Shown here one piece after another: positions 37,705-48,318 of a DNA stretch of 64,000 bases. The stretch covers positions 4,122,146 through 4,186,145 of the forward strand of contig NZ_CP017241.1 in the NCBI RefSeq assembly GCF_001908375.1, written 5' to 3'. This DNA comes from Rhizobium etli 8C-3. GTDB lineage: Bacteria; Pseudomonadota; Alphaproteobacteria; Rhizobiales; Rhizobiaceae. How positions within the stretch are numbered: the first letter of the stretch is position 1; the number at the start of each line of letters is the position of its first letter. The notes below the pieces were generated by a model. The model did no database searches. It saw only the letters and a program-made list of their open reading frames with translations, and had not been told where the DNA came from. Position numbers and translations under genes: made by a program.

Positions 37705-39321
37705 TCAATGACGGAAATGGCGCATCCCGGTGAACACCATTGCGACGTCGTGCTCGTTGGCAGCGTCTATCACCTCTTGGTCGCGCATCGAACCGCCCGG
37801 CTGGATAACTGCCGTCGCACCTGCGGCAATCATCGACAAAAGACCATCGGCGAAAGGCAGGAAGGCTTCCGAAGCAACCGCAGAGCCGCGTGTCATCGGA
37901 GTTGGCAAACCCAGGGCCCTGGCGGCTTCCTCTGCTTTCAGTGCAGCGATACGGGCGGAATCGACACGGCTCATCTGGCCGGCGCCGATGCCGGCGGTCT
38001 GGCCATCTTTGGCGTAAACGACGGCATTCGACTTCACGTGCTTGCCGACCTTGAAGGCAAACTTCATGTCTTCCAGTTCCTGTGCCGTCGGCGCGCGCTT
38101 GGTCACGACCTTCAGCTCCAGGTCCTCGATCATGCCATTGTCACGGCTCTGGACCAGCAGACCGCCGGAGACCGTTTTCGCAGTGAGGCCCGCGGCACGC
38201 GGATCGGGCAGACCGCCGACGGAAAGCAGGCGCAGATTAGGCTTCCTCGCAACGATCGCCTTGGCTTGTTCGGTTACATTCGGAGCGATGATAACTTCTG
38301 TAAAGAGCTTGATGATCTCTTCGGCGGTCTCTGCATCGAGCGTGCTGTTGAGCGCAATGATGCCGCCGAACGCAGAAACGGAATCGCAGGCGAGGGCCCG
38401 TCTGTAGGCTTCGACAAGGCTTGGCCCCGTGGCAACGCCGCAAGGATTGGCATGCTTGATGATGGCGCAGGCGGGTGCCTTTTCTGGCAGGAATTCAGCC
38501 ACGAGCTCATAGGCGGCATCGGTGTCGTTGATGTTGTTGTAGGAGAGCTGCTTGCCCTGCAGCAGCGTCGCCGTCGAAACGCCGGGTCGTTTGTCACCGG
38601 TGATGTAAAAAGCCGCCTTCTGATGCGGATTTTCACCGTAGCGCATCTCTTCCTTCAGGACGCCGCCGATCACCCGATGGCGCGGCGTATCGACAAGAAG
38701 CGCGTCGGCGAACCAGTTGGAGATCATCGCGTCATAGGCCGCGGTGCGGGCATACGCCTTGGCCGCCATACGCTGGCGAAACGCATAGGTCGTCTGGCCG
38801 GCATCGGATGAAAGCTGTTCGAGCAGTTCCGGGTAATCTGCAGGATCGGTGAGGACCGTAACGTAAGCGTGATTTTTGGCAGAGGCACGGATCATTGCCG
38901 GACCGCCGATATCGATGTTCTCCACCGTCGTGGGATAATCACCACCGGCGGCACGCACATCTTCGAACGGATAAAGGTTTATGACGGCAAGATCGATACC
39001 GTCGATACCATGCATCTTCATGGCTTCCTGATGCTCGCTGTCATCACGGATCGCCAGGAGACCGCCGTGGACCTTCGGATGCAGCGTCTTAACACGACCA
39101 TCCATGATTTCCGGAAAGCCGGTGACTTGCGAAACGTCGGTAACGGCCAAACCCGCGGCCGCGATGGCCATGTGCGTCCCGCCTGTCGAAAGCAGGCGGA
39201 TACCCTTTTCGGAAAGGGCGCGGGCAAGCTCGACAATGCCCGTCTTGTCGGAGACGGAGAGCAGCGCGGTTTTGACTTTGACCCTGTCGGGGGCGGGGAT
39301 TTTCTTGGAGGTGACGGCCAT
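37705..39321 (-). CDS. purH: Bifunctional AICAR formyltransferase/IMP cyclohydrolase PurH
   Basis: Catalyses the last two steps of IMP synthesis. It is complete at 538 residues. An N-terminal MGS-like cyclohydrolase domain (about 1-200) carries [18 protein letters not shown] and [12 protein letters not shown], and [17 protein letters not shown] is present. The C-terminal transformylase domain (about 210-538) has [27 protein letters not shown] with the catalytic lysine-histidine pair, and [14 protein letters not shown] [12 protein letters not shown] near the end. The ATG at 39321 gives the usual start [15 protein letters not shown]. It follows the heparinase-like gene by 97 bp on the same strand, an order common in Rhizobium. 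Confidence 0.97.
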   Translation of the reverse strand: MAVTSKKIPAPDRVKVKTALLSVSDKTGIVELARALSEKGIRLLSTGGTHMAIAAAGLAVTDVSQVTGFPEIMDGRVKTLHPKVHGGLLAIRDDSEHQEAMKMHGIDGIDLAVINLYPFEDVRAAGGDYPTTVENIDIGGPAMIRASAKNHAYVTVLTDPADYPELLEQLSSDAGQTTYAFRQRMAAKAYARTAAYDAMISNWFADALLVDTPRHRVIGGVLKEEMRYGENPHQKAAFYITGDKRPGVSTATLLQGKQLSYNNINDTDAAYELVAEFLPEKAPACAIIKHANPCGVATGPSLVEAYRRALACDSVSAFGGIIALNSTLDAETAEEIIKLFTEVIIAPNVTEQAKAIVARKPNLRLLSVGGLPDPRAAGLTAKTVSGGLLVQSRDNGMIEDLELKVVTKRAPTAQELEDMKFAFKVGKHVKSNAVVYAKDGQTAGIGAGQMSRVDSARIAALKAEEAARALGLPTPMTRGSAVASEAFLPFADGLLSMIAAGATAVIQPGGSMRDQEVIDAANEHDVAMVFTGMRHFRH

Positions 39322-39418
39322 GAACCTTCTCCGTTCGGGGTTCGGGAGACATCCGGCAAGGGACGCACAGGATAATGGCGCCGCGTTAGCACGGGCTATG
39401 GCGATGCGCAAACAGCGA

Positions 39419-41092
39419 CTAGCTCTTGCGGGACAAAAACCAGCGAATTTCCGGCTTCTCGGCAACAACGAAGTCGATCTCGATCTGGTCAGAACCGCAG
39501 ATGCCGGAGGCGTCGGCAAAAAAGATATCTTCAGTGACCAGAACCTCGTTCCCCGGCGACGAGAAGAGCCAACTCTCTCCATCCGGCGCCGTCAGCAACA
39601 CGGACTCGCGATCATTCTGCTTCACATTTATGGCCGGATGGATATGGAAACGAGCCGCAGCACGAAGAGGCTCTTCGATGGCGCGCTCGTCCTGCCGCAC
39701 CAGCCGATCACGGCCGGTAACGATGGAACCTGCGGCATTCAGCGTCAGTTCGCGCTCATGAAGCATGCCGAAATTCCTAAGATACCCGTCGTGACTGACC
39801 TTGATGCCATCGCGTCCGTCGTCAGTTTCGGCGCGCTCAACGCTAACGGTCTTGACCGAATCGGTCATGACATGACCGAGAAATTCCGAGGCCGAGAACC
39901 GGCTGGATGAGGTGTCGTTCAGTGTCACGGTCGAATGCGTTGCGGTCGTGCGCGCCATCTGTACATAGCGTCGGCCAGCGAATTTCGGTGAGCCGGAGTT
40001 GACGATAAAGCGGTGGCGACCCGACGACATTTCAAAGGAAAGGCAGCCCGCATGCGCCGTGCGTGACAGGGGGCCGGCTGCGGGAGGGCCGGTATCGGCG
40101 ATCAAGATAGTATTTCCCGCCGCAAGACGTTGATAGCGCGAATGCGGCATTGCCTTGAAAGGCGGGCCGGCCGTTTCGTCATAACGCAGAACCGACATCA
40201 GCTCATTGGCAAGCGTCGATGTCGCGCCGTTAAACAGCGCAAGATCACCGTTGTGGTGGCGGAAAAAGCGTAGCGCCGGATACATGCGATCGATGCCCGA
40301 AATCAGCTTCTGCGGCAGATCGTGACCGAGATTCACATAGGTCTGCCGAAGCGGCAGGAGATCGAGAAGCAATTCCAGGCCTGTGCGCGGATTGCGGGAG
40401 ATATGGCCGCCATCGGGCAGAATCTGGCTATCGAATTCATTATCCAGCGCCTGGGCGGCCTTGCGCAGCACGCTTTGCCGCGCCGGCATTGCAATCGAAG
40501 CCATGGCGAGGGCGATCCGCAAGCGGAAGAGAACTTCCCCCGGCGGCGCGAAAGCTGCCATGCGCCGCAGGTAGCGAACCTGAAAGGCAAGGGACTTCAT
40601 AAATCGGCGGTAGAAGCTTCGATCGGCATTCTGCAGCACGACCGGCGAATGCGAGAGCCAGGCAATCACCCGCTGTGACGTGACGTCGATTTCCCAGGCA
40701 ATGCCTTCCATGCGGCTACCATGCAGCGACAGCCAGCTATCGACGATCGCCCGGGCAACCGCACAAGCTTGATCGCTCTTGTAGGCACGCATATGACGAA
40801 GCCAGCCGAAGCCATGCAAACGGTTGGCGAAAGCGCGTGAGGGAAGGGTAAAGCCGAAGGGCGATTTGCCGTTCGTCTCCAGTAGGCGGCCCGCCAGAGC
40901 AAAGCGGCCGTTCATGATCTCCTCGGCGATATGAGGATCGATGGCGCGAAGATCCGTCGGCGCGACGATAAGCCTTTCGGGCACTTGGATTGTATGGCGG
41001 AAAAGGCGCAGGCGCAGCGATGCGATGCGCCGCGACATGCGGCGCCAAGCCTCCCGAACATACAAACTCGAAAACCGCGGGCCGGACTGCAT
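39419..41092 (-). CDS. Heparinase II/III family protein
   Basis: A 557-residue protein with an N-terminal alpha/alpha toroid (about residues 60-320) and a C-terminal heparinase II/III-like beta-sandwich (about 330-545). The pattern [21 protein letters not shown] and the [16 protein letters not shown] segment are typical of the family's polysaccharide-lyase-like domain. There is no obvious signal peptide; the first 35 residues are basic and serine/arginine-rich. Homologues sit next to purH and rsmB in Rhizobiales, and their substrate, probably an acidic polysaccharide, is not known. The start is ATG 41092, 112 bp after the rsmB stop. Confidence 0.85.
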   Translation of the reverse strand: MQSGPRFSSLYVREAWRRMSRRIASLRLRLFRHTIQVPERLIVAPTDLRAIDPHIAEEIMNGRFALAGRLLETNGKSPFGFTLPSRAFANRLHGFGWLRHMRAYKSDQACAVARAIVDSWLSLHGSRMEGIAWEIDVTSQRVIAWLSHSPVVLQNADRSFYRRFMKSLAFQVRYLRRMAAFAPPGEVLFRLRIALAMASIAMPARQSVLRKAAQALDNEFDSQILPDGGHISRNPRTGLELLLDLLPLRQTYVNLGHDLPQKLISGIDRMYPALRFFRHHNGDLALFNGATSTLANELMSVLRYDETAGPPFKAMPHSRYQRLAAGNTILIADTGPPAAGPLSRTAHAGCLSFEMSSGRHRFIVNSGSPKFAGRRYVQMARTTATHSTVTLNDTSSSRFSASEFLGHVMTDSVKTVSVERAETDDGRDGIKVSHDGYLRNFGMLHERELTLNAAGSIVTGRDRLVRQDERAIEEPLRAAARFHIHPAINVKQNDRESVLLTAPDGESWLFSSPGNEVLVTEDIFFADASGICGSDQIEIDFVVAEKPEIRWFLSRKS

Positions 41093-41204
41093 ATCCTATT
41101 GTCTATTGATCCTCATGATTAAGAATAGGTGAATGAGGGCCGGTTTCAGCGGCAAGACCGCGTGAATTTGTGACGGAACCGAAATCTGGGGAAGGTCCAT
41201 GCAA

Positions 41205-42584
41205 TCAGGCAACACGCCGCAGCACTGCAGCATAAAAACCGTCGAGGCCTGAAGCGACCGTCGCGGGCATGCGCAGCATGGCGGGGGTCGTCCGGAACTC
41301 GCCCAGGGGACTGATTGCCATTTCCAAACCGGGCCATCGAGCAGCGTCGATCGGGACGCGCTCGACATTCGGTGTGTCGGCCAAGACTCGGCGGACGACA
41401 TCCTCGCCTTCCACGGGATCAAGCGAACAATTTGAAAAGACGAGAGTACCGCCAGGCTTCAGGAGCGTCAGCGCATGGCGAAGCAATCGTTCTTGCACGC
41501 CAGCAAGCTTTGCGATGTCATCAGGCCCCTTTGTCCAGAGAACATCCGGATGACGGCGCGTCGTGCCCGTCGAGGAGCAAGGCGCGTCGAGCAGGATGGC
41601 GTCAAACGGCTCCTCCGGCTGGTACTTCACAAGATCCGTCGCGAGCGTTTCAGCCTTGAGGGCGAGGCGATCGAGATTGGAGCGTAGGCGCTTCAATCGA
41701 TTTTCGGATTGATCAATCGCAATGACGCTGCCTCCGGCGAGAACGAGTTGTGCGGTCTTGCCGCCGGGTGCAGCGCAAAGATCGATGACGCGTTTGCCGG
41801 ACAGGTCCCCAAGCAGCTTGGCCGGAATGCTTGCTGCGGCGTCCTGCACCCACCATTCGCCTTGATCGAAACCTTCGAGGGAAGGGATGGTGCCATCAAA
41901 GGCTGCGAGACGCACGCCGCCGGTCGGCAGAACTTCCCCATTCAGCCTGGCTGCCCAGCCCGCCGCATCCGACTTCACGCTGAGATCAATTGCCGCCGGC
42001 TCGAGCTGAGATTCGGCGATCGCCGCGGCGGCTTCTTTCCCGTAAGCCTTCTCGAGGCGGTCGACAAACCAAGCCGGCATCGGCGAAATCTTCGCAGTCT
42101 CTTCGAGGACCTGCTCCTTCTCGCGGCTAAGACGTCGCAGGATTGCATTCACCAGTTTTGCAAAGCGGCGATTGCGGGGATCCTGATTTGCCTGCTCGAC
42201 GGCAAGATCGACCGCGGAATGGTCGGGGACGTCGAGATAAAGGATCTGGGCCGCTCCAACCGCAAGCACATGATGAAGTGCGCGTGCGCCTTCCGGCAAC
42301 GGCGAGTCCAATAGGGAAGCAATCGCCACATCGATACGGGGCAGGTAACGCAGCGCCGTGTTGAGGATTGCGCGGACCAATGCGCGATCACTCTCCCCGA
42401 GTGCCTTATATGCTGGATTTCCGTGTTCGTGATCCAAAGCACCATCTAGCGGCAGTTTACGGTCGACCACGGCAGCGAGAATCTTCGCCGCGGCCGCGCG
42501 CGCCTCTAGGCCCGGCTTTGGGGCGAAGCCTTCTGCAGGCTTTATCTTCTTGTCGAAAGGCTTGTTTCTGCCGTCTGAGTTCAA
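41205..42584 (-). CDS. rsmB: 16S rRNA (cytosine967-C5)-methyltransferase RsmB-type
   Basis: NOL1/NOP2/Sun family methyltransferase, 459 residues. An NusB-like N-terminal RNA-binding domain (about residues 25-150, [20 protein letters not shown]) precedes the SAM domain. Motif I is [20 protein letters not shown], the catalytic cysteine lies in [17 protein letters not shown], and the helper cysteine in [13 protein letters not shown]. The TTG at 42584 is chosen because it overlaps the htpX stop (TTGA) and a longer frame would run into htpX. The closely related RsmF is unlikely because of the NusB domain. Confidence 0.9.
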   Translation of the reverse strand: MNSDGRNKPFDKKIKPAEGFAPKPGLEARAAAAKILAAVVDRKLPLDGALDHEHGNPAYKALGESDRALVRAILNTALRYLPRIDVAIASLLDSPLPEGARALHHVLAVGAAQILYLDVPDHSAVDLAVEQANQDPRNRRFAKLVNAILRRLSREKEQVLEETAKISPMPAWFVDRLEKAYGKEAAAAIAESQLEPAAIDLSVKSDAAGWAARLNGEVLPTGGVRLAAFDGTIPSLEGFDQGEWWVQDAAASIPAKLLGDLSGKRVIDLCAAPGGKTAQLVLAGGSVIAIDQSENRLKRLRSNLDRLALKAETLATDLVKYQPEEPFDAILLDAPCSSTGTTRRHPDVLWTKGPDDIAKLAGVQERLLRHALTLLKPGGTLVFSNCSLDPVEGEDVVRRVLADTPNVERVPIDAARWPGLEMAISPLGEFRTTPAMLRMPATVASGLDGFYAAVLRRVA

Positions 42585-43543
42585 GACCAGGGCCCTTTTG
42601 GCGGTTGGGAACCACCGCGGCCAATACCCGTGTTCGGAACCGAGCGCGATTTGCGCCACGGATTACCAGCGCGAACGGTCGCCGTCGAGCCGTTCATGCC
42701 GTTGCCTGCCATTTCGTGAAGTGCTGCAATACGGTTTTCCGTGTTGGGGTGCGTCGAAAACAGATTGTCCATCCGTTCCCCCGAGAGAGGATTGATGATG
42801 AACATATGGGCTGTCGCAGGATTGCGCTCGGCATCGTAATTCGGGATATGCGCCGCGCCACGGGCAATCTTGCCAAGCGCTGAAGCCAGCCAGAGCGGTT
42901 CGCCGCAGATTTCGGCACCGCGCCGGTCGGCAGAATATTCGCGCGTCCGGCTGATCGCCATCTGCACAAGCATGGCGGCGAGCGGTGCTACGATCATCGC
43001 CAGTAGCATGCCGACGAAACCGAAGGGGTTGTTGTTGTTCTCGCGATTGCCGCCGAAAAAGAAAGCGAAGTTGCCGATCATCGAGATTGCACCGGCAAGC
43101 GTCGCCGTGATCGTCATCGTCAACGTGTCGCGGTTCTGGATATGGGCCAGTTCATGGGCCATCACACCCGCCACCTCCTCCGGCGAGAGCGCGCTGAGCA
43201 GCCCTGTCGAAGCCGCAACGGCGGCGTTCTGCGGATTGCGACCCGTAGCGAAGGCATTCGGCTGCGGATTGTCGTAGAGATAGACTTTCGGCATGGGCAG
43301 ACCGGCATTTCGCGCAAGATCGCGGACGATGCGGAAGAATTCCGGCGCGTTGCGCTCATCGACCTCCTGCGCCCGGTAGGCTGAAAGAACCATCCGGTCC
43401 GAATTCCAGTAGGAAAAGAAATTCATGCCCGCAGCAATTAGGAAGGCGATCATCATGCCGCCGCGGCCACCGATCAGAAATCCGACGAACATGAACAGGG
43501 CCGTCATGAAGGCAAGCAACATGGCAGTGCGAACAAGGTTCAT
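42581..43543 (-). CDS. htpX: Membrane zinc metalloprotease HtpX
   Basis: M48-family protease that helps degrade misfolded membrane proteins, with FtsH. It has 320 residues from the ATG at 43543, which gives the standard start [17 protein letters not shown]. Two N-terminal spans (about 5-45), the zinc motif [11 protein letters not shown] (129-139) with HExxH at 130-134, then two more spans (about 145-205) and the third ligand in the TREYSADR segment are visible. GAGACCTCG precedes the start. The 3' end overlaps the TTG start of rsmB, so the two are co-translated. Confidence 0.95.
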   Translation of the reverse strand: MNLVRTAMLLAFMTALFMFVGFLIGGRGGMMIAFLIAAGMNFFSYWNSDRMVLSAYRAQEVDERNAPEFFRIVRDLARNAGLPMPKVYLYDNPQPNAFATGRNPQNAAVAASTGLLSALSPEEVAGVMAHELAHIQNRDTLTMTITATLAGAISMIGNFAFFFGGNRENNNNPFGFVGMLLAMIVAPLAAMLVQMAISRTREYSADRRGAEICGEPLWLASALGKIARGAAHIPNYDAERNPATAHMFIINPLSGERMDNLFSTHPNTENRIAALHEMAGNGMNGSTATVRAGNPWRKSRSVPNTGIGRGGSQPPKGPWS

Positions 43544-43651
43544 CGAGGTCTCCATTTCCCATCTGCGGCAAAAGGGTTTCAATCGAGCTGCCGGCGCATT
43601 ATGATTTGGTTATTCGCCAGCCATTTTCAATATTTCCGGCGGGAGACGCAA

Positions 43652-43876
43652 TTGCAGCCAGCTGACAACGACAATGTAGACAGCACTGCGGCAGAAGAAG
43701 CAGAGCCGCCGCGCAAGGTTCTGTCACCGGCCGCCAAACGCGCGCTTGCCGAAGCCGAAGAGCGCCGCAGGAACCAGAAGCCCCTGGAACTGCCACCGGA
43801 GATCGGTGGACGGGGAGGAGCCGAGCCCGCGCGCTTCGGCGATTACGAAATCAACGGCCGAGCGATCGATTTTTGA
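43652..43876 (+). CDS. DUF1674 protein, succinate dehydrogenase assembly factor 4 (SdhAF4) homologue
   Basis: A 74-residue protein whose C-terminus PPEIGGRGGAEPARFGDYEINGRAIDF (in pieces) is the DUF1674/SdhAF4 signature, with the invariant GDYE-NGR-IDF ending. In eukaryotes and bacteria this factor promotes flavinylated SdhA maturation. The N-terminal half is charged and probably disordered. The TTG at 43652 is chosen because GGGAG precedes it by 6 bp; an ATG at 43601 would add 17 residues including an aromatic patch but has no ribosome-binding site. It is divergent from htpX. The sdh operon is not in the window. Confidence 0.88.
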   Translation: MQPADNDNVDSTAAEEAEPPRKVLSPAAKRALAEAEERRRNQKPLELPPEIGGRGGAEPARFGDYEINGRAIDF

Positions 43877-43891
43877 GGAATATTCCTCGCT

Positions 43892-44128
43892 TCACGCCTT
43901 GAGGCCCTTGCAATTCTCCCGGTGATGCAGTCGGGGGCTCCTGCTACGGGTTGGCACGCTTGAATCGAAAGCCCAGTCGCCGCTGACATCGGTGACAGAT
44001 ATGTTGCTGTTGAGGCGACACCATTGGCCCCGGCAGGCAACGAAAAGTCCATGTGTGCCGGCTCCATTGATGCGCCAGAGATGCTTTAGAGCTTGCAGAA
44101 GAGCGCGCCGGGAGAAGGCGCACGGCAT
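43892..44128 (-). CDS. Possible hypothetical protein, 78 residues
   Basis: An open frame reading MPCAFSRRALLQALKHLWRI and then the more protein-like HGLFVACRGQWCRLNS and VSGDWAFDSS segments. Codon third positions are about two-thirds G/C, in keeping with neighbouring genes, and the frame contains cysteine and tryptophan pairs. It converges with the SdhAF4 gene. I do not recognise a family and the start is weak; a shorter start is possible. It may instead be non-coding. Confidence 0.4.
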   Translation of the reverse strand: MPCAFSRRALLQALKHLWRINGAGTHGLFVACRGQWCRLNSNISVTDVSGDWAFDSSVPTRSRSPRLHHRENCKGLKA

Positions 44129-44244
44129 GCGCTGCCAGAATTAAGGCCCGTTCACGCGCACCGTTGCTCAACATGGGACGACACATGTCTCGGGATTGTC
44201 GCCGGCGCGCGCAAGCTGCGCGCGATCTGTACCAGCACGAACTG

Positions 44245-44281
44245 AAAAGCGGCTCCCTGGTATTCGGGGAGCCGCTTTTTT
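44245..44281. terminator. Strong terminator after acsA
   Basis: AAAAGCGGCTCCC pairs with GGGGAGCCGCTTTTTT around an 8-nt loop. It abuts the acsA stop codon on the minus strand. T-runs on both sides make it usable in both directions. The 115 bp to its left up to the hypothetical frame contain nothing I can support. Confidence 0.85.
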
Positions 44282-46236
44282 CAGGCGGTTACCTTGTTCT
44301 GCCTGTTGGCGATGAGGTCATCGACTACCGCCGGATCGGCAAGCGTGGACGTATCCCCGAGCGCGCCGAAGTCGTCTTCGGCAATCTTGCGCAGGATACG
44401 GCGCATGATCTTGCCGGAACGGGTCTTTGGCAGGCCGGGCGCAAACTGGATCTTGTCCGGAGATGCGATCGGGCCGATTTCCGTGCGAACATGCTTCACC
44501 AGCTGTTGGCGCAGCTCATCGGATCCCTCGTTGCCGGCCATCAGCGTCACGTAGCAATAGATGCCCTGTCCCTTGATCGAATGCGGGTAGCCGACGACCG
44601 CGGCTTCCGAAACCAGGTTATGCGAGACGAGCGCGGACTCCACCTCGGCCGTGCCGAGGCGGTGACCGGAGACGTTCAGCACATCGTCGACACGACCGGT
44701 GATCCAGTAGTAGCCGTCCTCGTCGCGGCGGCAGCCGTCGCCGGTAAAGTACTTGCCCTTGTACGTGGAAAAGTATGTCTGGATGAAGCGATCATGGTCG
44801 CCATAGACCGTGCGCATCTGCCCGGGCCAGCTGTCGGTAATGCAGAGGTTGCCGTCGGCAGGGCCTTCCAGCACCTTGCCCTCATTGTCGACCAGCTGCG
44901 GCTTCACCCCGAAGAACGGTACCGTCGCTGAACCCGGCTTCAGGTCGATCGCACCAGGCAGCGGTGTGATCAGGATACCGCCCGTCTCTGTCTGCCACCA
45001 GGTATCGACGATCGGGCAACGGCCATCGCCGACGACATTGTAGTACCACTCCCAGGCTTCCGGGTTGATTGGCTCGCCGACCGTCCCGAGCAGGCGCAAG
45101 GACGAGCGGGACGAACGGGTAACAAAATGATCGCCGGCGCCCATCAGCGAGCGGATCGCTGTCGGAGCGGTATAGAAGATATTGACCTTGTGCTTGTCGA
45201 TGATCTCCCAGAAGCGGCCCTGGTCCGGAAAGTTCGGCACGCCTTCGAACATCAGCGTCGTCGCGCAATTGGCAAGCGGACCGTAGACAATGTAGGAATG
45301 GCCGGTCACCCAGCCGACATCGGCCGTGCACCAGTAGATATCGCCATGGTGATAGTCGAAGACATATTCATGCGTCATCGACGCGTAGACGAGGTAACCG
45401 CCCGTCGTGTGCAGGACGCCCTTCGGCTTGCCGGTCGAGCCTGAGGTATAGAGAATGAACAGCGGGTCTTCCGCCTTCATCTTCACGGGCGGGCACTCGG
45501 CTTTGACCGTCGCCGCTTCCTGGTGGTACCAAAGGTCGCGGCCGGGAGCCCAACCGGTCTTGCCGCCGGTCCGGCGCACGACGAGAACCTTGCTGACCGT
45601 CACATGCTGGCGGGCCGCAATGTGGATCGCGGTATCGGTATTGTCCTTCAACGGCACGGGCTTGCCGCCGCGCACGCCCTCGTCGCAGGTGATGACGAAC
45701 GTCGATTCACAGTCGACGATACGTCCGGCAAGCGCCTCCGGCGAGAACCCGCCGAAGACGACGGAATGCACGGCGCCGATGCGCGCGCAGGCGAGCATGG
45801 CATAGGCCGCCTCGGGTATCATCGGCATATAGATGGTGACGCGGTCGCCCTTCTTGACGCCATGCTTCTTCAACACGTTCGCCATGCGGCAGACATGCTC
45901 GTAGAGCTCGTTGTAGGTGATCTTCTTGTCGATATAGGGATTGTCGCCTTCGAAGATGATGGCGACCTGGTTGCCGTGCGTTTTCAGGTGGCGGTCGATA
46001 CAGTTGTAGGAAACGTTCGTCTGGCCGTCTTCGAACCACTTGATCGAGACCTTGCCGGTAAAGGACGTGTTCTTGACCTTCGTATAGGGCTTGAACCAGT
46101 CGAGGCGCTTGCCGTGCTTGCCCCAGAATTTGTCCGGGTTCTCGATGCTCTCCTCGTACCATTTCTCATACTTGGCCTTATCGATCAGGGCATGACTCTT
46201 CACCAGTTTGGTAACCGGATGGATCTTTTCCGACAT
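44281..46236 (-). CDS. acsA: Acetyl-CoA synthetase (AMP-forming)
   Basis: Activates acetate to acetyl-CoA via acetyl-AMP in the cytoplasm. It is full length at 651 residues, starting [20 protein letters not shown] after GAGGAGGAACAAC. Motifs are the P-loop [20 protein letters not shown] (about residues 262-281), [12 protein letters not shown] (acyl pocket with the conserved tryptophan), [24 protein letters not shown], and the C-terminal [11 protein letters not shown] whose lysine is the usual acetylation target. The gene lies apart from prpE (48319), a paralogue for propionate. It is divergent from trcR. Confidence 0.97.
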   Translation of the reverse strand: MSEKIHPVTKLVKSHALIDKAKYEKWYEESIENPDKFWGKHGKRLDWFKPYTKVKNTSFTGKVSIKWFEDGQTNVSYNCIDRHLKTHGNQVAIIFEGDNPYIDKKITYNELYEHVCRMANVLKKHGVKKGDRVTIYMPMIPEAAYAMLACARIGAVHSVVFGGFSPEALAGRIVDCESTFVITCDEGVRGGKPVPLKDNTDTAIHIAARQHVTVSKVLVVRRTGGKTGWAPGRDLWYHQEAATVKAECPPVKMKAEDPLFILYTSGSTGKPKGVLHTTGGYLVYASMTHEYVFDYHHGDIYWCTADVGWVTGHSYIVYGPLANCATTLMFEGVPNFPDQGRFWEIIDKHKVNIFYTAPTAIRSLMGAGDHFVTRSSRSSLRLLGTVGEPINPEAWEWYYNVVGDGRCPIVDTWWQTETGGILITPLPGAIDLKPGSATVPFFGVKPQLVDNEGKVLEGPADGNLCITDSWPGQMRTVYGDHDRFIQTYFSTYKGKYFTGDGCRRDEDGYYWITGRVDDVLNVSGHRLGTAEVESALVSHNLVSEAAVVGYPHSIKGQGIYCYVTLMAGNEGSDELRQQLVKHVRTEIGPIASPDKIQFAPGLPKTRSGKIMRRILRKIAEDDFGALGDTSTLADPAVVDDLIANRQNKVTA

Positions 46237-46361
46237 GTTGTTCCTCCTCAACACAGGCACCGGCTAACTGCGAAAAGCGATCACCGGAACTCGATTCATG
46301 GCATTCATAGCAGGTCAAAAGCACCCGGCAATTAGACAAAGGTCATTTCATTCCTGATCAA

Positions 46362-46389
46362 TTGCAATTCTGCGTCACTCCAGTTATAT
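46362..46389 (+). promoter_or_regulatory. Candidate promoter for trcR
   Basis: TTGCAA (46362-46367) and TTATAT (46384-46389) are spaced 16 bp apart, about 75 bp upstream of the trcR ATG. Both hexamers fit a sigma-70-type promoter. Confidence 0.45.
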
Positions 46390-46464
46390 AGCGCCATATT
46401 TCCGGATATTATCGTGATATCCACGGACCGCGACACCGGCGCGGACGACAGAAGGACTATATCC

Positions 46465-47172
46465 ATGGCTCAACAATTGCTCATGCCGAAGGCGACCGCC
46501 ATCTGGCTCGTCGACAATACGGCGCTGTCTTTCGATCAGATCGCCCAGTTCTGCAAGCTGCATCCGCTCGAGGTGAAAGCAATTGCCGACGGCGAGGCAG
46601 CGCAGGGCATCAAGGGCCTGGACCCGATCTCGACCGGTCAGCTTTCACGCGACGAAATCGCCCGAGCCGAAGCAAACCCGAACCACAAGCTGAAACTCTC
46701 GGAGCCGAAGGTTCGTGTTCCTGAATCCAAGCGCCGTGGTCCGCGTTACACGCCTGTATCCAAGCGCCAGGACCGTCCGAATGCCATTCTCTGGCTCGTT
46801 CGCAACCACCCGGAGCTGAAGGATGCTCAGATTTCGCGCCTCGTCGGCACGACGAAATCGACGATCGAGCAGATTCGTGAACGCACGCATTGGAACTCGG
46901 CCAATCTGACGCCGATGGATCCGGTCACGCTCGGCCTCTGCAGCCAGATCGATCTCGATATGGAAGTGGAAAAGGCATCCAGGGGGCGGCCACTGCCGAC
47001 CGCCGCCGAGCTTGGCGCCACGCTGCAGTCCGCCCAGGAAACTGAGCGCATGAGCCCGAATTTCGAACGCGAAGAAGAGCGCGAAATCGACGCCGATGCC
47101 GTCTTCGCCAAGCTCAAGTCCTTGAAGTCTTCCTCCAAGGATAAGGATGAAGACGAAGACGATCGCTTCTGA
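46465..47172 (+). CDS. trcR: Cell cycle transcriptional regulator TrcR (DUF1013)
   Basis: A 235-residue cytoplasmic protein of the alphaproteobacteria-specific DUF1013 family, called TrcR in Caulobacter, where it is linked to CtrA-era cell-cycle control. The sequence is highly typical: MAQQLLMPKATAIWLVDNTALSFDQIAQFC at the N-terminus, then HPLEVKAIADGEAAQGIKGLDP and a helix-turn-helix-like repeat IGRLVGTTKSTIEQIR-type segment (DAQISRLVGTTKSTIEQIR, about residues 132-150). The C-terminal tail is acidic and lysine-rich (KDKDEDEDDRF). A strong terminator follows. It is divergent from acsA. Confidence 0.92.
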   Translation: MAQQLLMPKATAIWLVDNTALSFDQIAQFCKLHPLEVKAIADGEAAQGIKGLDPISTGQLSRDEIARAEANPNHKLKLSEPKVRVPESKRRGPRYTPVSKRQDRPNAILWLVRNHPELKDAQISRLVGTTKSTIEQIRERTHWNSANLTPMDPVTLGLCSQIDLDMEVEKASRGRPLPTAAELGATLQSAQETERMSPNFEREEEREIDADAVFAKLKSLKSSSKDKDEDEDDRF

Positions 47173-47188
47173 CCTGTCGGCAAGGATA

Positions 47189-47223
47189 GACCCGCCGGAT
47201 CGCTCCGGCGGGTCTTTTGTTTT
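47189..47223 (+). terminator. Intrinsic terminator after trcR
   Basis: GACCCGCCGGA (47189-47199) pairs perfectly with TCCGGCGGGTC (47204-47214) around a 4-nt loop, followed by TTTTGTTTT. It sits between the convergent trcR and flagellin genes. Confidence 0.9.
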
Positions 47224-47238
47224 CTGCTGTTGCCGCGT

Positions 47239-48144
47239 TTAGCTGCGGAAGAGCGACAGGATGTTCTGAGATGCCGAGTTCGCAATCGACAGAGATTGGA
47301 TTGCAAGCTGCTGCTGCGTCTGAAGAGCGGTGAGCTTGGAAGATTCTTCTTCCATGTCGGCGTCGACAAGACGGCCGATGCCCGAGTCGATCGAGTCGCT
47401 CAGGGTCGAGACGAAATCTTCCTGGAGTTGGATGCGTGTGGAGATCGAGCCGAGCTGTGCACCGGCGCTGGTCATTGCCTTGAGAGCGGATTCGACAGCC
47501 GTCAGCGCCAGACCGACATCTTCCGTGGTGAAATTGGTGATGTCCATCTTGTAGACGGAGCCGATCGTACCGTTCGACGTGCCGATGATACCCGTGGACG
47601 TTTCGATAAGGCCCCCGCTCATGCCGAACAGGACGTTGCCGACCGAGGTATCGTCCAGGATGTATTCCGTCTGTTTGACAGATACAGCGTTCGAGCCATC
47701 GCGCACGAAAGTCGAAACGACGCTCTTCGTACCCTCGCCTGCGACCCAGTTCTCGCCGGAGAAGGAAGCAGACTGAGCGATGCTCAGTAGCTGGGCCTGA
47801 AGCTGGGAAATCTCTTCCTGGACCTTCGCCTTGTCGACGCCCTTTTCGGTTGCGGCAACCAGCTTGGCCTTGATTTCGGACACAATATCGATAGCGCTGT
47901 CCATCGCGGCATAGGCAGTGTCGACCTTGGCGGCACCGAGGCCGAGAGCGTCGGAAACGGCCGAAAGGGCCTTGTTGTCGGAACGCATGGTCGTTGCGAT
48001 CGACCAGTAAGCAGCATTGTCAGCGGCCTTGCCGACCCGCAGGCCGGACGAAACGTGATCCTGGGTTTCCTTGAGGCTCTGGTTTACACCGCGAAGGGTC
48101 TGCAGTGCCGCCATCGCGGCAGTGTTCGTTAGAATGCTTGACAT
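47239..48144 (-). CDS. Flagellin (isolated gene)
   Basis: A 301-residue flagellin with complete terminal polymerisation domains: N-terminal SSILTNTAAMAALQTLRGVN and KAADNAAYWSIATTMRSDN (about residues 2-54), and C-terminal SKLTALQTQQQLAIQSLSIANSASQNILSLFRS (in pieces, about 268-301). The variable central region (about 140-210) is short, as in rhizobial flagellins. No other flagellar gene is in the window, so this is an orphan copy away from the main flagellar cluster, like the extra flagellin genes known in R. leguminosarum. I cannot say which paralogue it is. Paired direct repeats lie upstream (48256-48294). Confidence 0.94.
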   Translation of the reverse strand: MSSILTNTAAMAALQTLRGVNQSLKETQDHVSSGLRVGKAADNAAYWSIATTMRSDNKALSAVSDALGLGAAKVDTAYAAMDSAIDIVSEIKAKLVAATEKGVDKAKVQEEISQLQAQLLSIAQSASFSGENWVAGEGTKSVVSTFVRDGSNAVSVKQTEYILDDTSVGNVLFGMSGGLIETSTGIIGTSNGTIGSVYKMDITNFTTEDVGLALTAVESALKAMTSAGAQLGSISTRIQLQEDFVSTLSDSIDSGIGRLVDADMEEESSKLTALQTQQQLAIQSLSIANSASQNILSLFRS

Positions 48145-48255
48145 CGCTTTTTGTCCAATTCGCTTGGGTGAAAGGGCATTCCGGCCGAGACCGGGAGCGG
48201 CGGTGCATCATGCTCACCTGCAACAGGTGTCCGTGCGCCGAACCTAGCGAAAACA

Positions 48256-48294
48256 TGGTTAACAACTCGTCAACACTGGTTACATCTCGTCAAC
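48256..48294 (-). repeat. Paired direct repeats upstream of the flagellin gene
   Basis: TGGTTAACAACTCGTCAAC (48256-48274) and TGGTTACATCTCGTCAAC (48277-48294) are near-identical direct repeats with a 21-bp period, about two helical turns. Reading the minus strand, each begins with GTTGACGAG, which also contains a -35-like TTGACG. They lie 112-150 bp upstream of the flagellin ATG and look like an operator pair. Confidence 0.65.
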
Positions 48295-48318
48295 GAATCT
48301 TACCGAATAGGTAATTCC

